Of a stretch of 64,000 bases of DNA, positions 31,197-39,880 are shown in pieces. Within the stretch, counting starts at the first letter, position 1. Each line of letters opens with the position of its first letter. Under the pieces are notes generated by a model that saw nothing but the letters and a program-made list of their open reading frames with translations, searched no databases and was not told the origin of the DNA. The position numbers and the translations under genes are program-made. The stretch is from contig CAZDGV010000003.1 of NCBI GenBank assembly GCA_964505195.1, positions 57,501 through 121,500 of the forward strand. The letters run 5' to 3'. The stretch comes from CAZDGV01 sp964505195. GTDB lineage: Bacteria > Bacteroidota > Bacteroidia > Chitinophagales > Chitinophagaceae.

Positions 31197-32045
31197 TTAA
31201 GAACTTACGGCTTCTTTAGGTATCCCGGCAGATTGGTAAAGAAAGTTGGGGAGGATATGCGCATAGGTCCACATAATTTTATCGGGATCCTGTAAGTGCT
31301 CCAGCATATTCTTCCATTTTTCATAGCCATGGTTGGCAATAACAGTTTGCTTTTTTTCTTCTGTTTGCAAATACATGCTCATGCCCTGCGCATCGGCTTC
31401 CGGATGAAACTGTGTGCCAATGATATGTTCGTTAAAGCGAATGGCCATCACGGCTCTTTCCAGCGGCACATGCGGCCTGTCTTTTTCAATACATAATAAT
31501 CTTCCGCCCATATTGCGAATAGCAGCATGGTTGGGTTGAATTACCTGAAAATCCCGACTATCCACCGCGTAAAAAGGATCTTGCAGGCCATCAAAAACAG
31601 GTTCCTCGTACTGGCTATGAATCAAATGCACGGGAAACACACCAAATGCAGTTGATTTTCGTGCACAAACATTGCCCAACTGCCAATGACGACATGCCAG
31701 CTGGAAGGAATGGCATATTAAAAAAACCTTCTTTTTATCTGTATTGTTTGGATTCTGGTTCCAGGCAAGTATTCCGTCGAGCCAACTTGTCCATGCAGTA
31801 TCCCATTCTTCGCCCTGCGAGATTAAGGGACTTCCCGGGCCGCCACTTGAAATATAAATATCAAAACTATCGTCCGGCAAAGCAAGTTTGCTGCGTACAT
31901 CAAATTCCTGCAGGGTAATTGCTGTTTCGGAGGAAGCTGCAAAAGCATGAATGGTATCCCGAATACAGCGCATGCCTTCATTGGGAGCACCATGATACAA
32001 ATCCAATACTGCTACGCGCAACTGCCTTGCTTTGGAATCCCTCAT
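31197..32045 (-). CDS. Class I glutamine amidotransferase-like protein
   Basis: The 282-residue protein has the GATase1 layout: SSGGPGSPL oxyanion strand (about 66-74), the nucleophile-elbow region VFLICHSFQLACRHWQLG with candidate Cys, and the His/Glu pair in IGTQFHPEAD. The elbow is I-C-H-S-F rather than the usual G-x-C-x-G, so true glutaminase activity is uncertain; gamma-glutamyl hydrolase-like activity is an alternative. It is third in the ligase cluster, 69 bases after the GCS2 gene. It may supply ammonia or trim a gamma-glutamyl amide. Confidence 0.75.
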   Translation of the reverse strand: MRDSKARQLRVAVLDLYHGAPNEGMRCIRDTIHAFAASSETAITLQEFDVRSKLALPDDSFDIYISSGGPGSPLISQGEEWDTAWTSWLDGILAWNQNPNNTDKKKVFLICHSFQLACRHWQLGNVCARKSTAFGVFPVHLIHSQYEEPVFDGLQDPFYAVDSRDFQVIQPNHAAIRNMGGRLLCIEKDRPHVPLERAVMAIRFNEHIIGTQFHPEADAQGMSMYLQTEEKKQTVIANHGYEKWKNMLEHLQDPDKIMWTYAHILPNFLYQSAGIPKEAVSS

Positions 32046-32114
32046 GGGTGCAAACTTAGTAAAAAGCAGGGTGGAAGGACGAAATGCATATCCACAGTTG
32101 TTGATTGAAAATGA

Positions 32115-33227
32115 TTATATGCCTGCTAAAAATTCACTTCCGATATAGTCTACTACACTAGTGAGATTTTTTGTTTCTTCATACACGTGCAATTGCCGAT
32201 CGGCACCGGTGCCTTGTTCCAGCATTTTGCCAACCAATCCGATCGCATGTCTGCAGCCCAACGGATCCACTACATCATCCACAAAATCGAGTAACTCGTA
32301 TATCAGCGCACGGGTATTTACTTCTTCTTCTTTTCCAAAATCAATCAGGTAGCCGTCAATGCCATATCGACTTGCCCTCCATTTGTTTTCATTGATCAGC
32401 GCTCGTTGGTATTGAATGAAGTTCATATTTTCCATACGCAGCTGATAGAGTTTGGCACAGATGCATTGAAACAATGCCGTAATAGCCATGGTTTCTGCTA
32501 CGGTGAGGGGGATATCGCAAATGCGAAATTCTACAGTATTAAAGAAGGGGTGAACTCTTAAATCCCACCAAATCTTTTTTGCATTGTCGATACAATTGGT
32601 TTTGATAAGCAGGTTCACATAATTATCATACGATTCAATATTGTCGAAATATTCTGGAATGCCCGTACGCGGGAATTTATCGAATACTTTTGTTCGAAAC
32701 GATTTATAGCCCGTTACTCTGCCTTCCCAAAATGGTGAGTTGGTACTGAGCGCATAAATATGTGGCAGAAAATAGCGCGCCGAATTGGCAATATGAATAG
32801 CCAGCTTTCTATTTTCCATGCCTACATGCACATGTAAGCCGAATATAAGATTGCTGCGGGCGGCTTCCTGCAGTTCGTTTACAATTTGACTATAGCGCAC
32901 ATGATCGGTAATCAGTTGGTCTTGCCAGTGACTGAAAGGATGCGTTCCGCTGGCCCCTACTGCCAAACCTAAATCGCCTGCAATTTGGGCGATGGTTTTG
33001 CGCAGCGTGGCTACATCTGCATAGGCCTCATCGATATTATTGCAAATGTCGGTGCCTACTTCCACCACCGCCTGATGCATTTCTGCTTTTACTTTGTCTT
33101 TAATAATTTTTTGTCCTTCCGAAACAATTTTCTGTTCATGGCTTTTCAGTGCACGGGTAGTGGGGTCAAATACCATGTATTCTTCTTCCACACCCAGCGT
33201 AAATTGTTTAAAGTTGAAATTAGCCAT
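32115..33227 (-). CDS. Carboxylate-amine ligase, GCS2/YbdK family
   Basis: The 370-residue protein belongs to the glutamate-cysteine ligase type 2 superfamily. The N-terminus FTLGVEEEYMVFDP is the family hallmark, followed by HPFSHWQ, FGLHVHVG and the metal/ATP-site region WWDLRVHPFFNTVEFRICDIP. Such enzymes form an amide between a carboxylate (often glutamate) and an amine through an acyl phosphate. It sits 16 bases after an ATP-grasp gene in a four-gene run, so it probably makes a gamma-glutamyl-type or related amide in a multi-step pathway; the substrate is unknown. Confidence 0.88.
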   Translation of the reverse strand: MANFNFKQFTLGVEEEYMVFDPTTRALKSHEQKIVSEGQKIIKDKVKAEMHQAVVEVGTDICNNIDEAYADVATLRKTIAQIAGDLGLAVGASGTHPFSHWQDQLITDHVRYSQIVNELQEAARSNLIFGLHVHVGMENRKLAIHIANSARYFLPHIYALSTNSPFWEGRVTGYKSFRTKVFDKFPRTGIPEYFDNIESYDNYVNLLIKTNCIDNAKKIWWDLRVHPFFNTVEFRICDIPLTVAETMAITALFQCICAKLYQLRMENMNFIQYQRALINENKWRASRYGIDGYLIDFGKEEEVNTRALIYELLDFVDDVVDPLGCRHAIGLVGKMLEQGTGADRQLHVYEETKNLTSVVDYIGSEFLAGI

Positions 33228-33243
33228 AGCAATGGTTTTACGT

Positions 33244-34197
33244 TCAGATCAGTGGTTGATGTTTTGCGCTGCGTTTAATGTACTCTCCCCAGGTAAGATT
33301 GTCGATTCCCGGCTCATGCGCTTCTGCTCTTTCAATGGCATAGGATGCAGCTGTTTCCACCACCCATTCAAAGTTCTCTTCACCTACACTGTTGATGTCT
33401 GCATCCGGCGCAGGATTACAAAAATCAATTGCATAAGGTATGCCATCGCGCACCGCCAGTTCAACGGTATTAAAATCGTAGCCTAGGTATTGATTGATGC
33501 GGAGTACAATTTCTTCCATTTTTTTGAGAAGCTTGGCGTCCGGATTAAAATCGCTCACATAGCGCAGGTGGTGCGGATTGCGAGGCTCGTAAGGCATGAT
33601 GCGTACATGCTTTCCCCCGATGCAATAGCAGCGATAATATTGTTCAAAAATAATTTCTTCTTGTAAGAGCATTACAAGCTGACCGGTTTCTGCATGCTTT
33701 TCGAAGAATTCCTGCGCATCGTGCAGCTTATAAACATTTTTCCATCCACCGCCTGCAAAAGGTTTCATGTAGGCCGGAAAGCCAACATATTTGAAAATGC
33801 CTTCCCAGTCGAGCGGATAGGAGAGGTTTACAAACGACTGATCACTTGTATCATCCGGCAAATCTTTGGAAGGTAGGATCACAGTTTTGGGTACAGGCAC
33901 ACCAATTTTGGTGGCAAGTGCGTTGTTGAAAAATTTTTCATCCGCACTCCACCAAAAAGGATTGTTGATGACTGCCGTACCATCGATCGCTGCATTTTTC
34001 AGAAATGCACGGTAAAAGGGCACATCCTGCGATATGCGATCAACAATAACGGTATATCCACCGCCTTCACCCTGCATTACTTTGTCGATACTTACTGGCT
34101 CCGCCACAATACCTGCTTTTTGTTTGCGGTTGATGCGGTCAACGAATGCAGTAGGAAAGGAGCGTTCTTTGCCAAAAAGGATGCCGATCTTTTTCAT
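33244..34197 (-). CDS. ATP-grasp ligase (RimK/D-Ala ligase-like)
   Basis: About 317 residues from the ATG at 34197 (MKKIGILFGKERSFP); 13 upstream in-frame residues look non-coding. The ATP-grasp domain (about 100-300) has YMKPFAGGGWKNVYKL (glycine-rich phosphate loop), LLQEEIIFEQYYRCYCIGG (hinge) and the metal-ligand strand VELAVRDGIPYAIDFCNPAPDADI, which fits the conserved E/N residues. The family ligates carboxylates to amines via acyl phosphate. It is first in the ligase cluster. A TATATTTA near-match to the -7 box is at 34243-34250 on the minus strand. Confidence 0.85.
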   Translation of the reverse strand: MKKIGILFGKERSFPTAFVDRINRKQKAGIVAEPVSIDKVMQGEGGGYTVIVDRISQDVPFYRAFLKNAAIDGTAVINNPFWWSADEKFFNNALATKIGVPVPKTVILPSKDLPDDTSDQSFVNLSYPLDWEGIFKYVGFPAYMKPFAGGGWKNVYKLHDAQEFFEKHAETGQLVMLLQEEIIFEQYYRCYCIGGKHVRIMPYEPRNPHHLRYVSDFNPDAKLLKKMEEIVLRINQYLGYDFNTVELAVRDGIPYAIDFCNPAPDADINSVGEENFEWVVETAASYAIERAEAHEPGIDNLTWGEYIKRSAKHQPLI

Positions 34198-34342
34198 AAA
34201 TACCTGTTTGTGTTGCGAATTTGGTGCGTTATCCACCCACCTTAAATATAAACGCTAATTTTTGATCGCAGAAATCATTTTTACAATTTGATGCTGTTAA
34301 ACAGAACCGTAGTATATTGGCACCTACTTCAAAGGAAAATGC

Positions 34343-35146
34343 ATGCAAACCAGAATAAGTGTTTCGCCGGCGATTCAGCAGACCATCGATTCCGTTTTAC
34401 TGGCGCGAATAGTGAAGATCGATTTTTTTACTGCACCTGAACTCCTAGTAAACGAAGCGACCCCCTTGCTATTGATCAACGACGGGCAGGATATGGAAAA
34501 GTTGGGGTTAGCAGAGATGCTTTTGGGAATGTATCGTTTCAACAGCCTTCGGCCGATACTTTGCGTAGCTATCCATGCAGGTCCTGATCGAAAAATGGAA
34601 TATGGAACGGCTTCACAGCCCGATTATTTAGGCAGGGGAGCAAGAGCTGCGCATTACAGAGATTTTGTTATAACAGAGCTCTTGCCGCATATACAGCAAC
34701 ATTTTCGTGTGAAGCATTTTCGGGAAATTGCTTTCGCAGGTTTTTCGCTGGGTGGACTCAGCGCATTGGATATTGTTTGGCACCATCCACATTTATTTTC
34801 AAAAGCAGGTGTGTTTTCGGGATCGCTTTGGTGGCGAAAAAAAGCATATGAAGACGGGTACGATAACGATCGCGATCGCATCATGCATCAACTTATTCGA
34901 AAAGGTGCTGGGGCTTCGCATCTGCGTTTCTTCTTCCAGTGTGGGTTACTAGATGAAACTGCCGATCGCAACAACAATGGCATCATCGATTCAGTTGAGG
35001 ACACGCGAGATATGATTCAGGAATTAAAAGCGAAAGGCTATACTGATGATCAGCTCCGCTACTATGAAATGAAAGACGGCGCTCACAATGTTGAAACATG
35101 GGCAACAGCCATGCCGCATTTTCTGAAATGGAGTTGGGGTAAATAG
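34343..35146 (+). CDS. Alpha/beta-hydrolase esterase (enterochelin esterase-like)
   Basis: The 267-residue cytoplasmic protein has the esterase fold with nucleophile elbow GFSLGG, a likely acid in the DETADRNNNGIIDSVEDT region and His in KDGAHNVETWATAMPHFLKW. This resembles the esterase-D/enterochelin-esterase family, which hydrolyses esters or cyclic ester siderophores. It diverges from the ligase cluster with 145 bases between start codons. Co-regulation with the cluster is inferred from position. It could release, cyclise or hydrolyse the ligase product. A strong terminator follows. Confidence 0.85.
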   Translation: MQTRISVSPAIQQTIDSVLLARIVKIDFFTAPELLVNEATPLLLINDGQDMEKLGLAEMLLGMYRFNSLRPILCVAIHAGPDRKMEYGTASQPDYLGRGARAAHYRDFVITELLPHIQQHFRVKHFREIAFAGFSLGGLSALDIVWHHPHLFSKAGVFSGSLWWRKKAYEDGYDNDRDRIMHQLIRKGAGASHLRFFFQCGLLDETADRNNNGIIDSVEDTRDMIQELKAKGYTDDQLRYYEMKDGAHNVETWATAMPHFLKWSWGK

Positions 35147-35165
35147 TTTTATACTGCAAGACAAG

Positions 35166-35193
35166 AAAAAACCCCGGTATTACCGGGGTTTTT
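35166..35193. terminator. Bidirectional rho-independent terminator
   Basis: AAAAACCCCGGTA / TACCGGGGTTTTT forms a long perfect hairpin, with A and T tracts on both sides. It serves the esterase (plus) and the large TonB receptor (minus). Confidence 0.93.
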
Positions 35194-35215
35194 AATTTCA
35201 AGCTTTATTTTTTGC

Positions 35216-38200
35216 TTAGAAGATGTAGCGAATACCAACCTGAGCGCTCCAGGTGCTGGCCAAAGAACGGCTAACCTGGAAAGGTTGTGTTGGAAGTTGA
35301 CCACTCACCAAGCCCATACGATATGCAGGAACGCCATTTGTTACGTTTGCTAGCTGCAATGGGTTATTACCGCTGAAGGTATTGAAGAAGCGGTGTCCCC
35401 AATTCTTGTTCAGCATATTTCCGAAGTTCAGCACATCTGCCTGGAGGCGGATCGTATTCTTGCGGTTGCCGATATTGGTGAACAGGTCTTGCTGTAACTG
35501 CAGGTTGATGGTATGTGTAAAAGGTTGTAATGCACCATTTCTTTCAGCGTACTGTCCGCGGCGCTTGCGCAAATATTTGCTGTTATTGATAAATGCTTCG
35601 AGGGCATCACGCTGCTGCTCTACGCTGTAAGGTGTTGCACCCGTTATTGGCAGCAGGTTGATATCGTTACGATCTCTAGGGATGTACATGAGATCTTGGC
35701 TAATGCCGTCACCATTTACATCACCATTCACCAAGAAGCTAAAGTTATTTTGATTTCTAGCTTCGTAGAAAAGTGTAATGGTTGTTGCAAGATGCTTTAC
35801 GTATTCCTTGCGGTAAGTTACCCATGCGATGAAGCGATGCGGTATAGCAAAACCAGAAGTTGCAAGGTCGGTTGTATTGGGTGTTCCAACAGCAGGGTTC
35901 GCTTGCCAAGTTGAAGTGGCCTGAGAACCGGAGTTAGATGTAACATCCCATGCTCCTGTGAAAGTATAGCTGGCCGAAGCGGTAAAGCCTTTGCTCAGCG
36001 CTTTATTAACCTGACCAGTTAATACAACACCTCCACCACGACTGATGTTTTCCAATACAATGGCAGTTGCTATGTTAGAGTATATACGCTGTCCAGCTGC
36101 AGTTCTGTTCGAATATGCTGGTCTGCCATCAGTACCAGAAAGACGCGTATCCGGCTCTCTGAGGTTTGCATTACGAAGGCGAATTGCATTTATATCTTTA
36201 GTGAAGATACCTTCGAATGAAACGCTCCAGCCATTGGTCAAACGCTTTTCAACCGCAATATTGGTTCTCCAAATTTGAGGGAACCTAAAGTTAGGATCGG
36301 TCAATACGATGTTTGCGTTATTAGGCACTGCACCAACGGTTGGGTTGAACAATGCGCGGTGTGCATCTAAATTGGGAGAGAAGCGAATCTGAGAAAGGAT
36401 TGCAGGGTTGGTAATACCTGATCCTTGCTGGTACATGAAGCTGTTCGAAGGCATGTTGGTAAGCCATACGAAGGGGAAGCGGCCGGTAAATAAGCCGGTA
36501 CCACCACGTACAATCATCGACTTGTCGCCATTTACATCCCAGCGGAAACCAATACGTGGGCTGAGTAACATGCGGCTGCGTGGCCAAGCGCCATTATTGT
36601 AATTCACTAATTGACCATCAGCATCGGGGAAGGCGAGTCTTGAAATGTTGGGGTTTTCCAGTGGCTGTTCCAAATATACAGGAACATCTGCGCGTAAACC
36701 AAGGGTCAATTTGAGCTTATCGCTCACGTTGATATCATCCTGAATATATGCAGCTGCCTGTCCTACTTTCAACTCGGCTGAGAAAATAGCTTCCTTTCCG
36801 GGAACAAGTGAGAATAAATAAGAGTAGAAAGCAGGTGCACGGTTATTGATAAAGTCATCCAGGCTATTAAATACATAATGTCCATGTGAACCTGGCATGA
36901 ACATGTTGCCCACACGCTGATATTCATAGGAGCCACCCATGGTTATTACGTGCTTGCCTTTGTATAGTTTGAAATTGTTTGTAATTGAAGCGATGTCGTT
37001 ATTTACCTGGTTATTGTTTGAGAAGGGGTCAGTACCAAACGACATGTAATTGCGACCATCGTTGTTGAAGATATCAACACCTGGCATGGTTACGCCATCG
37101 TAGCCACGTACCGCACTGATCTGTGAGAAAGTTGCAATCAATTGGTTTGCCCAGTTGCCCGATTTAGAGCTGTTTAATTCCAAGGTTCCTGAACGAACAT
37201 TATCGTTAAAGAAGAAGTTTGAATTAGAGAAAGACATCGAGTTGGCGCTAAACCTGGAGTTGGGCAATGAAGTAATTGCACTTCCTCCAACAGGTGTAAA
37301 GGTAGAGGTGTTGGGAATGGATGTGCCATTCAATTGACGATCATCTGTACCGCGTGTTTCCTGATAACGCAAAGTCAGCTTATGTACTTTGTTGATGTTC
37401 CAGTCGATTTTTCCGAGGAACTTTCTGTTCTGTGTTTCGAAATTGGGGAAGTTATCAAATGCACCCGGATCATATCCAAATCTGGTGTTCAGATAGTTGG
37501 AGAGTTTGCGGAGTGAATCGATATGTGTGTTTGAAATGTTACCCTGACCGGATCCGCCGCGGGGAGTGAAAGTGATGCCGGGGCGGCTTTCTACTTCACG
37601 CTCGTAGCTGGCAAAGAAGAAGAGTTTGTTCTTAACAATGGGTCCACCCAAAGTGAAACCATAAATATTGTTGGTCTGCTCTGCAAGATTGGTAAGTGTT
37701 GTACCGCCAATTTTCTTTCCGTTCATTTGTTCTGAACGAGATAAATAATAAGCGCTACCCTTGAAATCATTGGTGCCACTTTTAGTAACCACGTTTACAC
37801 CTGCACCGGTGAAACCACCTTGCCATACATCAAAGGGAGAAATGTTTACCGCAACTTCTTCTACTGCGTCCAGTGAAATAGGCTGGTTGCCACCACCGGG
37901 AAGCAAATCGCTGCTCAAACCGAAGTTGTTGTTCAGGTTTGCACCATCGATCTGAATATTGTTCATACGATTATCTCGACCTGCAAAGCTGGTACCGTTT
38001 GCCTGAGGGGTTAACGATGTGAAATTGGTGAGTGAGCGACTGATAGTAGGAATGCTGGTAAGCAAACGCTGACTGATGTTGGTAGAAGCACCTGTTCTCT
38101 CAACAGCTGCTTTTCTTCCGCCTGTTACCACCACTTCGGAAATCTGTTTCACATCTTCTCCCATCTGCACATTCAAATCGTAGGGTTCGCCGAGCAAGAG

Positions 38201-38488
38201 CGAGAAGCCTTCCACTTCAAACGCTTTTTGTCCCACGAATTCAACCTTCAATTTGTAAGGTCCGCCAATACGTGCGTTGGGGATGTTGAAAATTCCTCCC
38301 TTCTTCGAAACTGCATTATAAACAGTTCCGGTGGGCAGGTGTGTTGCAGTGATGGTGGCGCCTTCTAAAGCATTTCCACTTTTGTCTTTCACTGAACCCG
38401 AAATACTACTTGTCGTTACCTGTGCAACAGTGAAGAGGCTGAAAAAAACAGCGACTGTCGCCAACAGCAATTTTCTGAGCATTTGCAT
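35216..38488 (-). CDS. Large TonB-dependent receptor, Oar-like
   Basis: The 1090-residue protein has a signal peptide (FSLFTVAQ), a carboxypeptidase-regulatory-like beta-sandwich (about 27-115, SISGSVKDKSGNALEGATITA), a plug (about 120-235, SEVVVTGG to VNVVTKSGTNDFKGSAYY) and a large barrel ending in Phe (SAQVGIRYIF), as required for outer-membrane insertion. The NNIQIDGANLNNNFG and SLTNFTSLTPQANG segments match Oar-type receptors, several of which are linked to secretion or protein substrates rather than siderophores. No SusD partner is adjacent, so polysaccharide uptake is unlikely. Confidence 0.93.
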   Translation of the reverse strand: MQMLRKLLLATVAVFFSLFTVAQVTTSSISGSVKDKSGNALEGATITATHLPTGTVYNAVSKKGGIFNIPNARIGGPYKLKVEFVGQKAFEVEGFSLLLGEPYDLNVQMGEDVKQISEVVVTGGRKAAVERTGASTNISQRLLTSIPTISRSLTNFTSLTPQANGTSFAGRDNRMNNIQIDGANLNNNFGLSSDLLPGGGNQPISLDAVEEVAVNISPFDVWQGGFTGAGVNVVTKSGTNDFKGSAYYLSRSEQMNGKKIGGTTLTNLAEQTNNIYGFTLGGPIVKNKLFFFASYEREVESRPGITFTPRGGSGQGNISNTHIDSLRKLSNYLNTRFGYDPGAFDNFPNFETQNRKFLGKIDWNINKVHKLTLRYQETRGTDDRQLNGTSIPNTSTFTPVGGSAITSLPNSRFSANSMSFSNSNFFFNDNVRSGTLELNSSKSGNWANQLIATFSQISAVRGYDGVTMPGVDIFNNDGRNYMSFGTDPFSNNNQVNNDIASITNNFKLYKGKHVITMGGSYEYQRVGNMFMPGSHGHYVFNSLDDFINNRAPAFYSYLFSLVPGKEAIFSAELKVGQAAAYIQDDINVSDKLKLTLGLRADVPVYLEQPLENPNISRLAFPDADGQLVNYNNGAWPRSRMLLSPRIGFRWDVNGDKSMIVRGGTGLFTGRFPFVWLTNMPSNSFMYQQGSGITNPAILSQIRFSPNLDAHRALFNPTVGAVPNNANIVLTDPNFRFPQIWRTNIAVEKRLTNGWSVSFEGIFTKDINAIRLRNANLREPDTRLSGTDGRPAYSNRTAAGQRIYSNIATAIVLENISRGGGVVLTGQVNKALSKGFTASASYTFTGAWDVTSNSGSQATSTWQANPAVGTPNTTDLATSGFAIPHRFIAWVTYRKEYVKHLATTITLFYEARNQNNFSFLVNGDVNGDGISQDLMYIPRDRNDINLLPITGATPYSVEQQRDALEAFINNSKYLRKRRGQYAERNGALQPFTHTINLQLQQDLFTNIGNRKNTIRLQADVLNFGNMLNKNWGHRFFNTFSGNNPLQLANVTNGVPAYRMGLVSGQLPTQPFQVSRSLASTWSAQVGIRYIF

Positions 38489-38652
38489 ATGTTTTTGGTT
38501 TAACGCGGCAAAGAAACGACAAACTTTCCTTTCCTGCAGCGATAAATATTAACAATTCGTAAAGTCTTTCCACAAATCCTAAAAAATGCTCAAAATGCAG
38601 GGTTTTTAGGCCTGAAAAATGAACTAAAAAAGTCCCGCCGACCTTGTTTTGC

Positions 38653-38660
38653 TAACTTTG
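38653..38660 (+). promoter_or_regulatory. -7 promoter box TAACTTTG for ribBA
   Basis: This is an exact TAnnTTTG match 16 bases before the ribBA ATG (38677). The short leader leaves no space for an FMN riboswitch. Confidence 0.6.
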
Positions 38661-38676
38661 CCGCCAAATTCGACTT

Positions 38677-39876
38677 ATGCTTGATTCCATAGAGGCCGCG
38701 CTTGAAGATATCCGTAATGGGAAAATGGTGATTGTAGTGGACGATGAAGACCGCGAAAACGAAGGTGATTTTGTGGTGGCAGCCCGCTTTGCAACGCCGG
38801 AAGTAATCAATTTTATGGCCAAACACGGGCGCGGACTCATTTGTGTAGCCCTTACAGACCAGCGTTGTCGTGAATTGGGACTGGAGCCGATGGTTTCCAC
38901 CAATACCTCGCTGCATGAAACAGCTTTTACGGTATCGGTAGATTTGATCGGACAAGGCACTACCACCGGCATCTCAGCTTCAGACCGCTCTAAAACCATT
39001 CAAGCCCTCGTAGATCCAGGTACGCAACCTTCCGATCTTGCTCGACCGGGTCATATTTTTCCCCTTCGTGCCAAAAATGGTGGGGTATTGCGCAGAACGG
39101 GACACACAGAGGCGACCATCGACCTCGCCCGACTGGCGGGATTTGAATCGGCAGGAGTGCTGGTTGAGATTATGAATGAAGACGGAACCATGGCCCGACT
39201 GCCGCAGTTGCAGGAAATCGCTGCTCAGTTTTCGCTTAAAATCATTTCCATCAAAGATTTGATTGAATACCGCATGAAAACCGACTCGCTCATTGAGGAG
39301 GAAGTACGGGTGCAAATGCCCACGCAATATGGCGACTTTACACTGGTTTCCTTCCGTGAAAAAGAAACCAACAATCATCATATGGCCCTTATCAAAGGCA
39401 GCTGGAAAGAAGGAACCCCGGTGCTGGTACGTGTGCACTCTTCCTGCTTTACCGGAGATATATTGGGTTCGCTGCGCTGCGATTGCGGTGACCAGCTCCA
39501 TGCTGCCATGCAAATGGTGGAAAAAGAAGGTCAGGGTTTAATCCTTTACATGAACCAGGAGGGAAGGGGTATTGGCCTTACGAATAAACTGAAAGCGTAC
39601 AAGCTCCAGGAGGAAGGCATGGATACTGTGGAAGCCAATCTGCACCTGGGTTTTGGCATGGATGATCGTGATTATGGTGTTGGTGCGCAGATATTGAGAC
39701 ACTTGCAGGTAACGCAGTTGCGACTCATCAGCAATAACCCGCGCAAAAGAGCAGGGTTGCTGGGTTACGGACTAGAAATTGTAGATACAGTTCCTATTCA
39801 AATTACCCCTAATCCCCACAACGAAAAATATCTGCAAACCAAAAGAGATAAGCTGGGGCATGATCTTTTAAAGTAA
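38677..39876 (+). CDS. ribBA: Bifunctional 3,4-dihydroxy-2-butanone-4-phosphate synthase / GTP cyclohydrolase II
   Basis: The 399-residue fusion supplies both precursors of riboflavin. Residues about 1-200 are RibB, with DDEDRENEGDFVVAA, TTTGISASDRSKTI, RPGHIFPLRAKNGGVLRRTGHTEA and the LARLAGF segment. Residues about 205-399 are RibA, with VRVHSSCFTGDILGSLRCDCGDQL (zinc Cys residues), MNQEGRGIGLTNKLKAY and LISNNPRKRAGL. All expected motifs of both active sites are present. It is transcribed alone and convergent with the TamB-like gene, with four bases between stops. Confidence 0.97.
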   Translation: MLDSIEAALEDIRNGKMVIVVDDEDRENEGDFVVAARFATPEVINFMAKHGRGLICVALTDQRCRELGLEPMVSTNTSLHETAFTVSVDLIGQGTTTGISASDRSKTIQALVDPGTQPSDLARPGHIFPLRAKNGGVLRRTGHTEATIDLARLAGFESAGVLVEIMNEDGTMARLPQLQEIAAQFSLKIISIKDLIEYRMKTDSLIEEEVRVQMPTQYGDFTLVSFREKETNNHHMALIKGSWKEGTPVLVRVHSSCFTGDILGSLRCDCGDQLHAAMQMVEKEGQGLILYMNQEGRGIGLTNKLKAYKLQEEGMDTVEANLHLGFGMDDRDYGVGAQILRHLQVTQLRLISNNPRKRAGLLGYGLEIVDTVPIQITPNPHNEKYLQTKRDKLGHDLLK

Positions 39877-39880
39877 AGCA

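Noticed and set aside
38489..38676. Possible FMN riboswitch before ribBA
   Set aside because: The 188 bases between the genes show no RFN-element core. The -7 box at 38653 leaves only about a dozen transcribed bases before the start codon.
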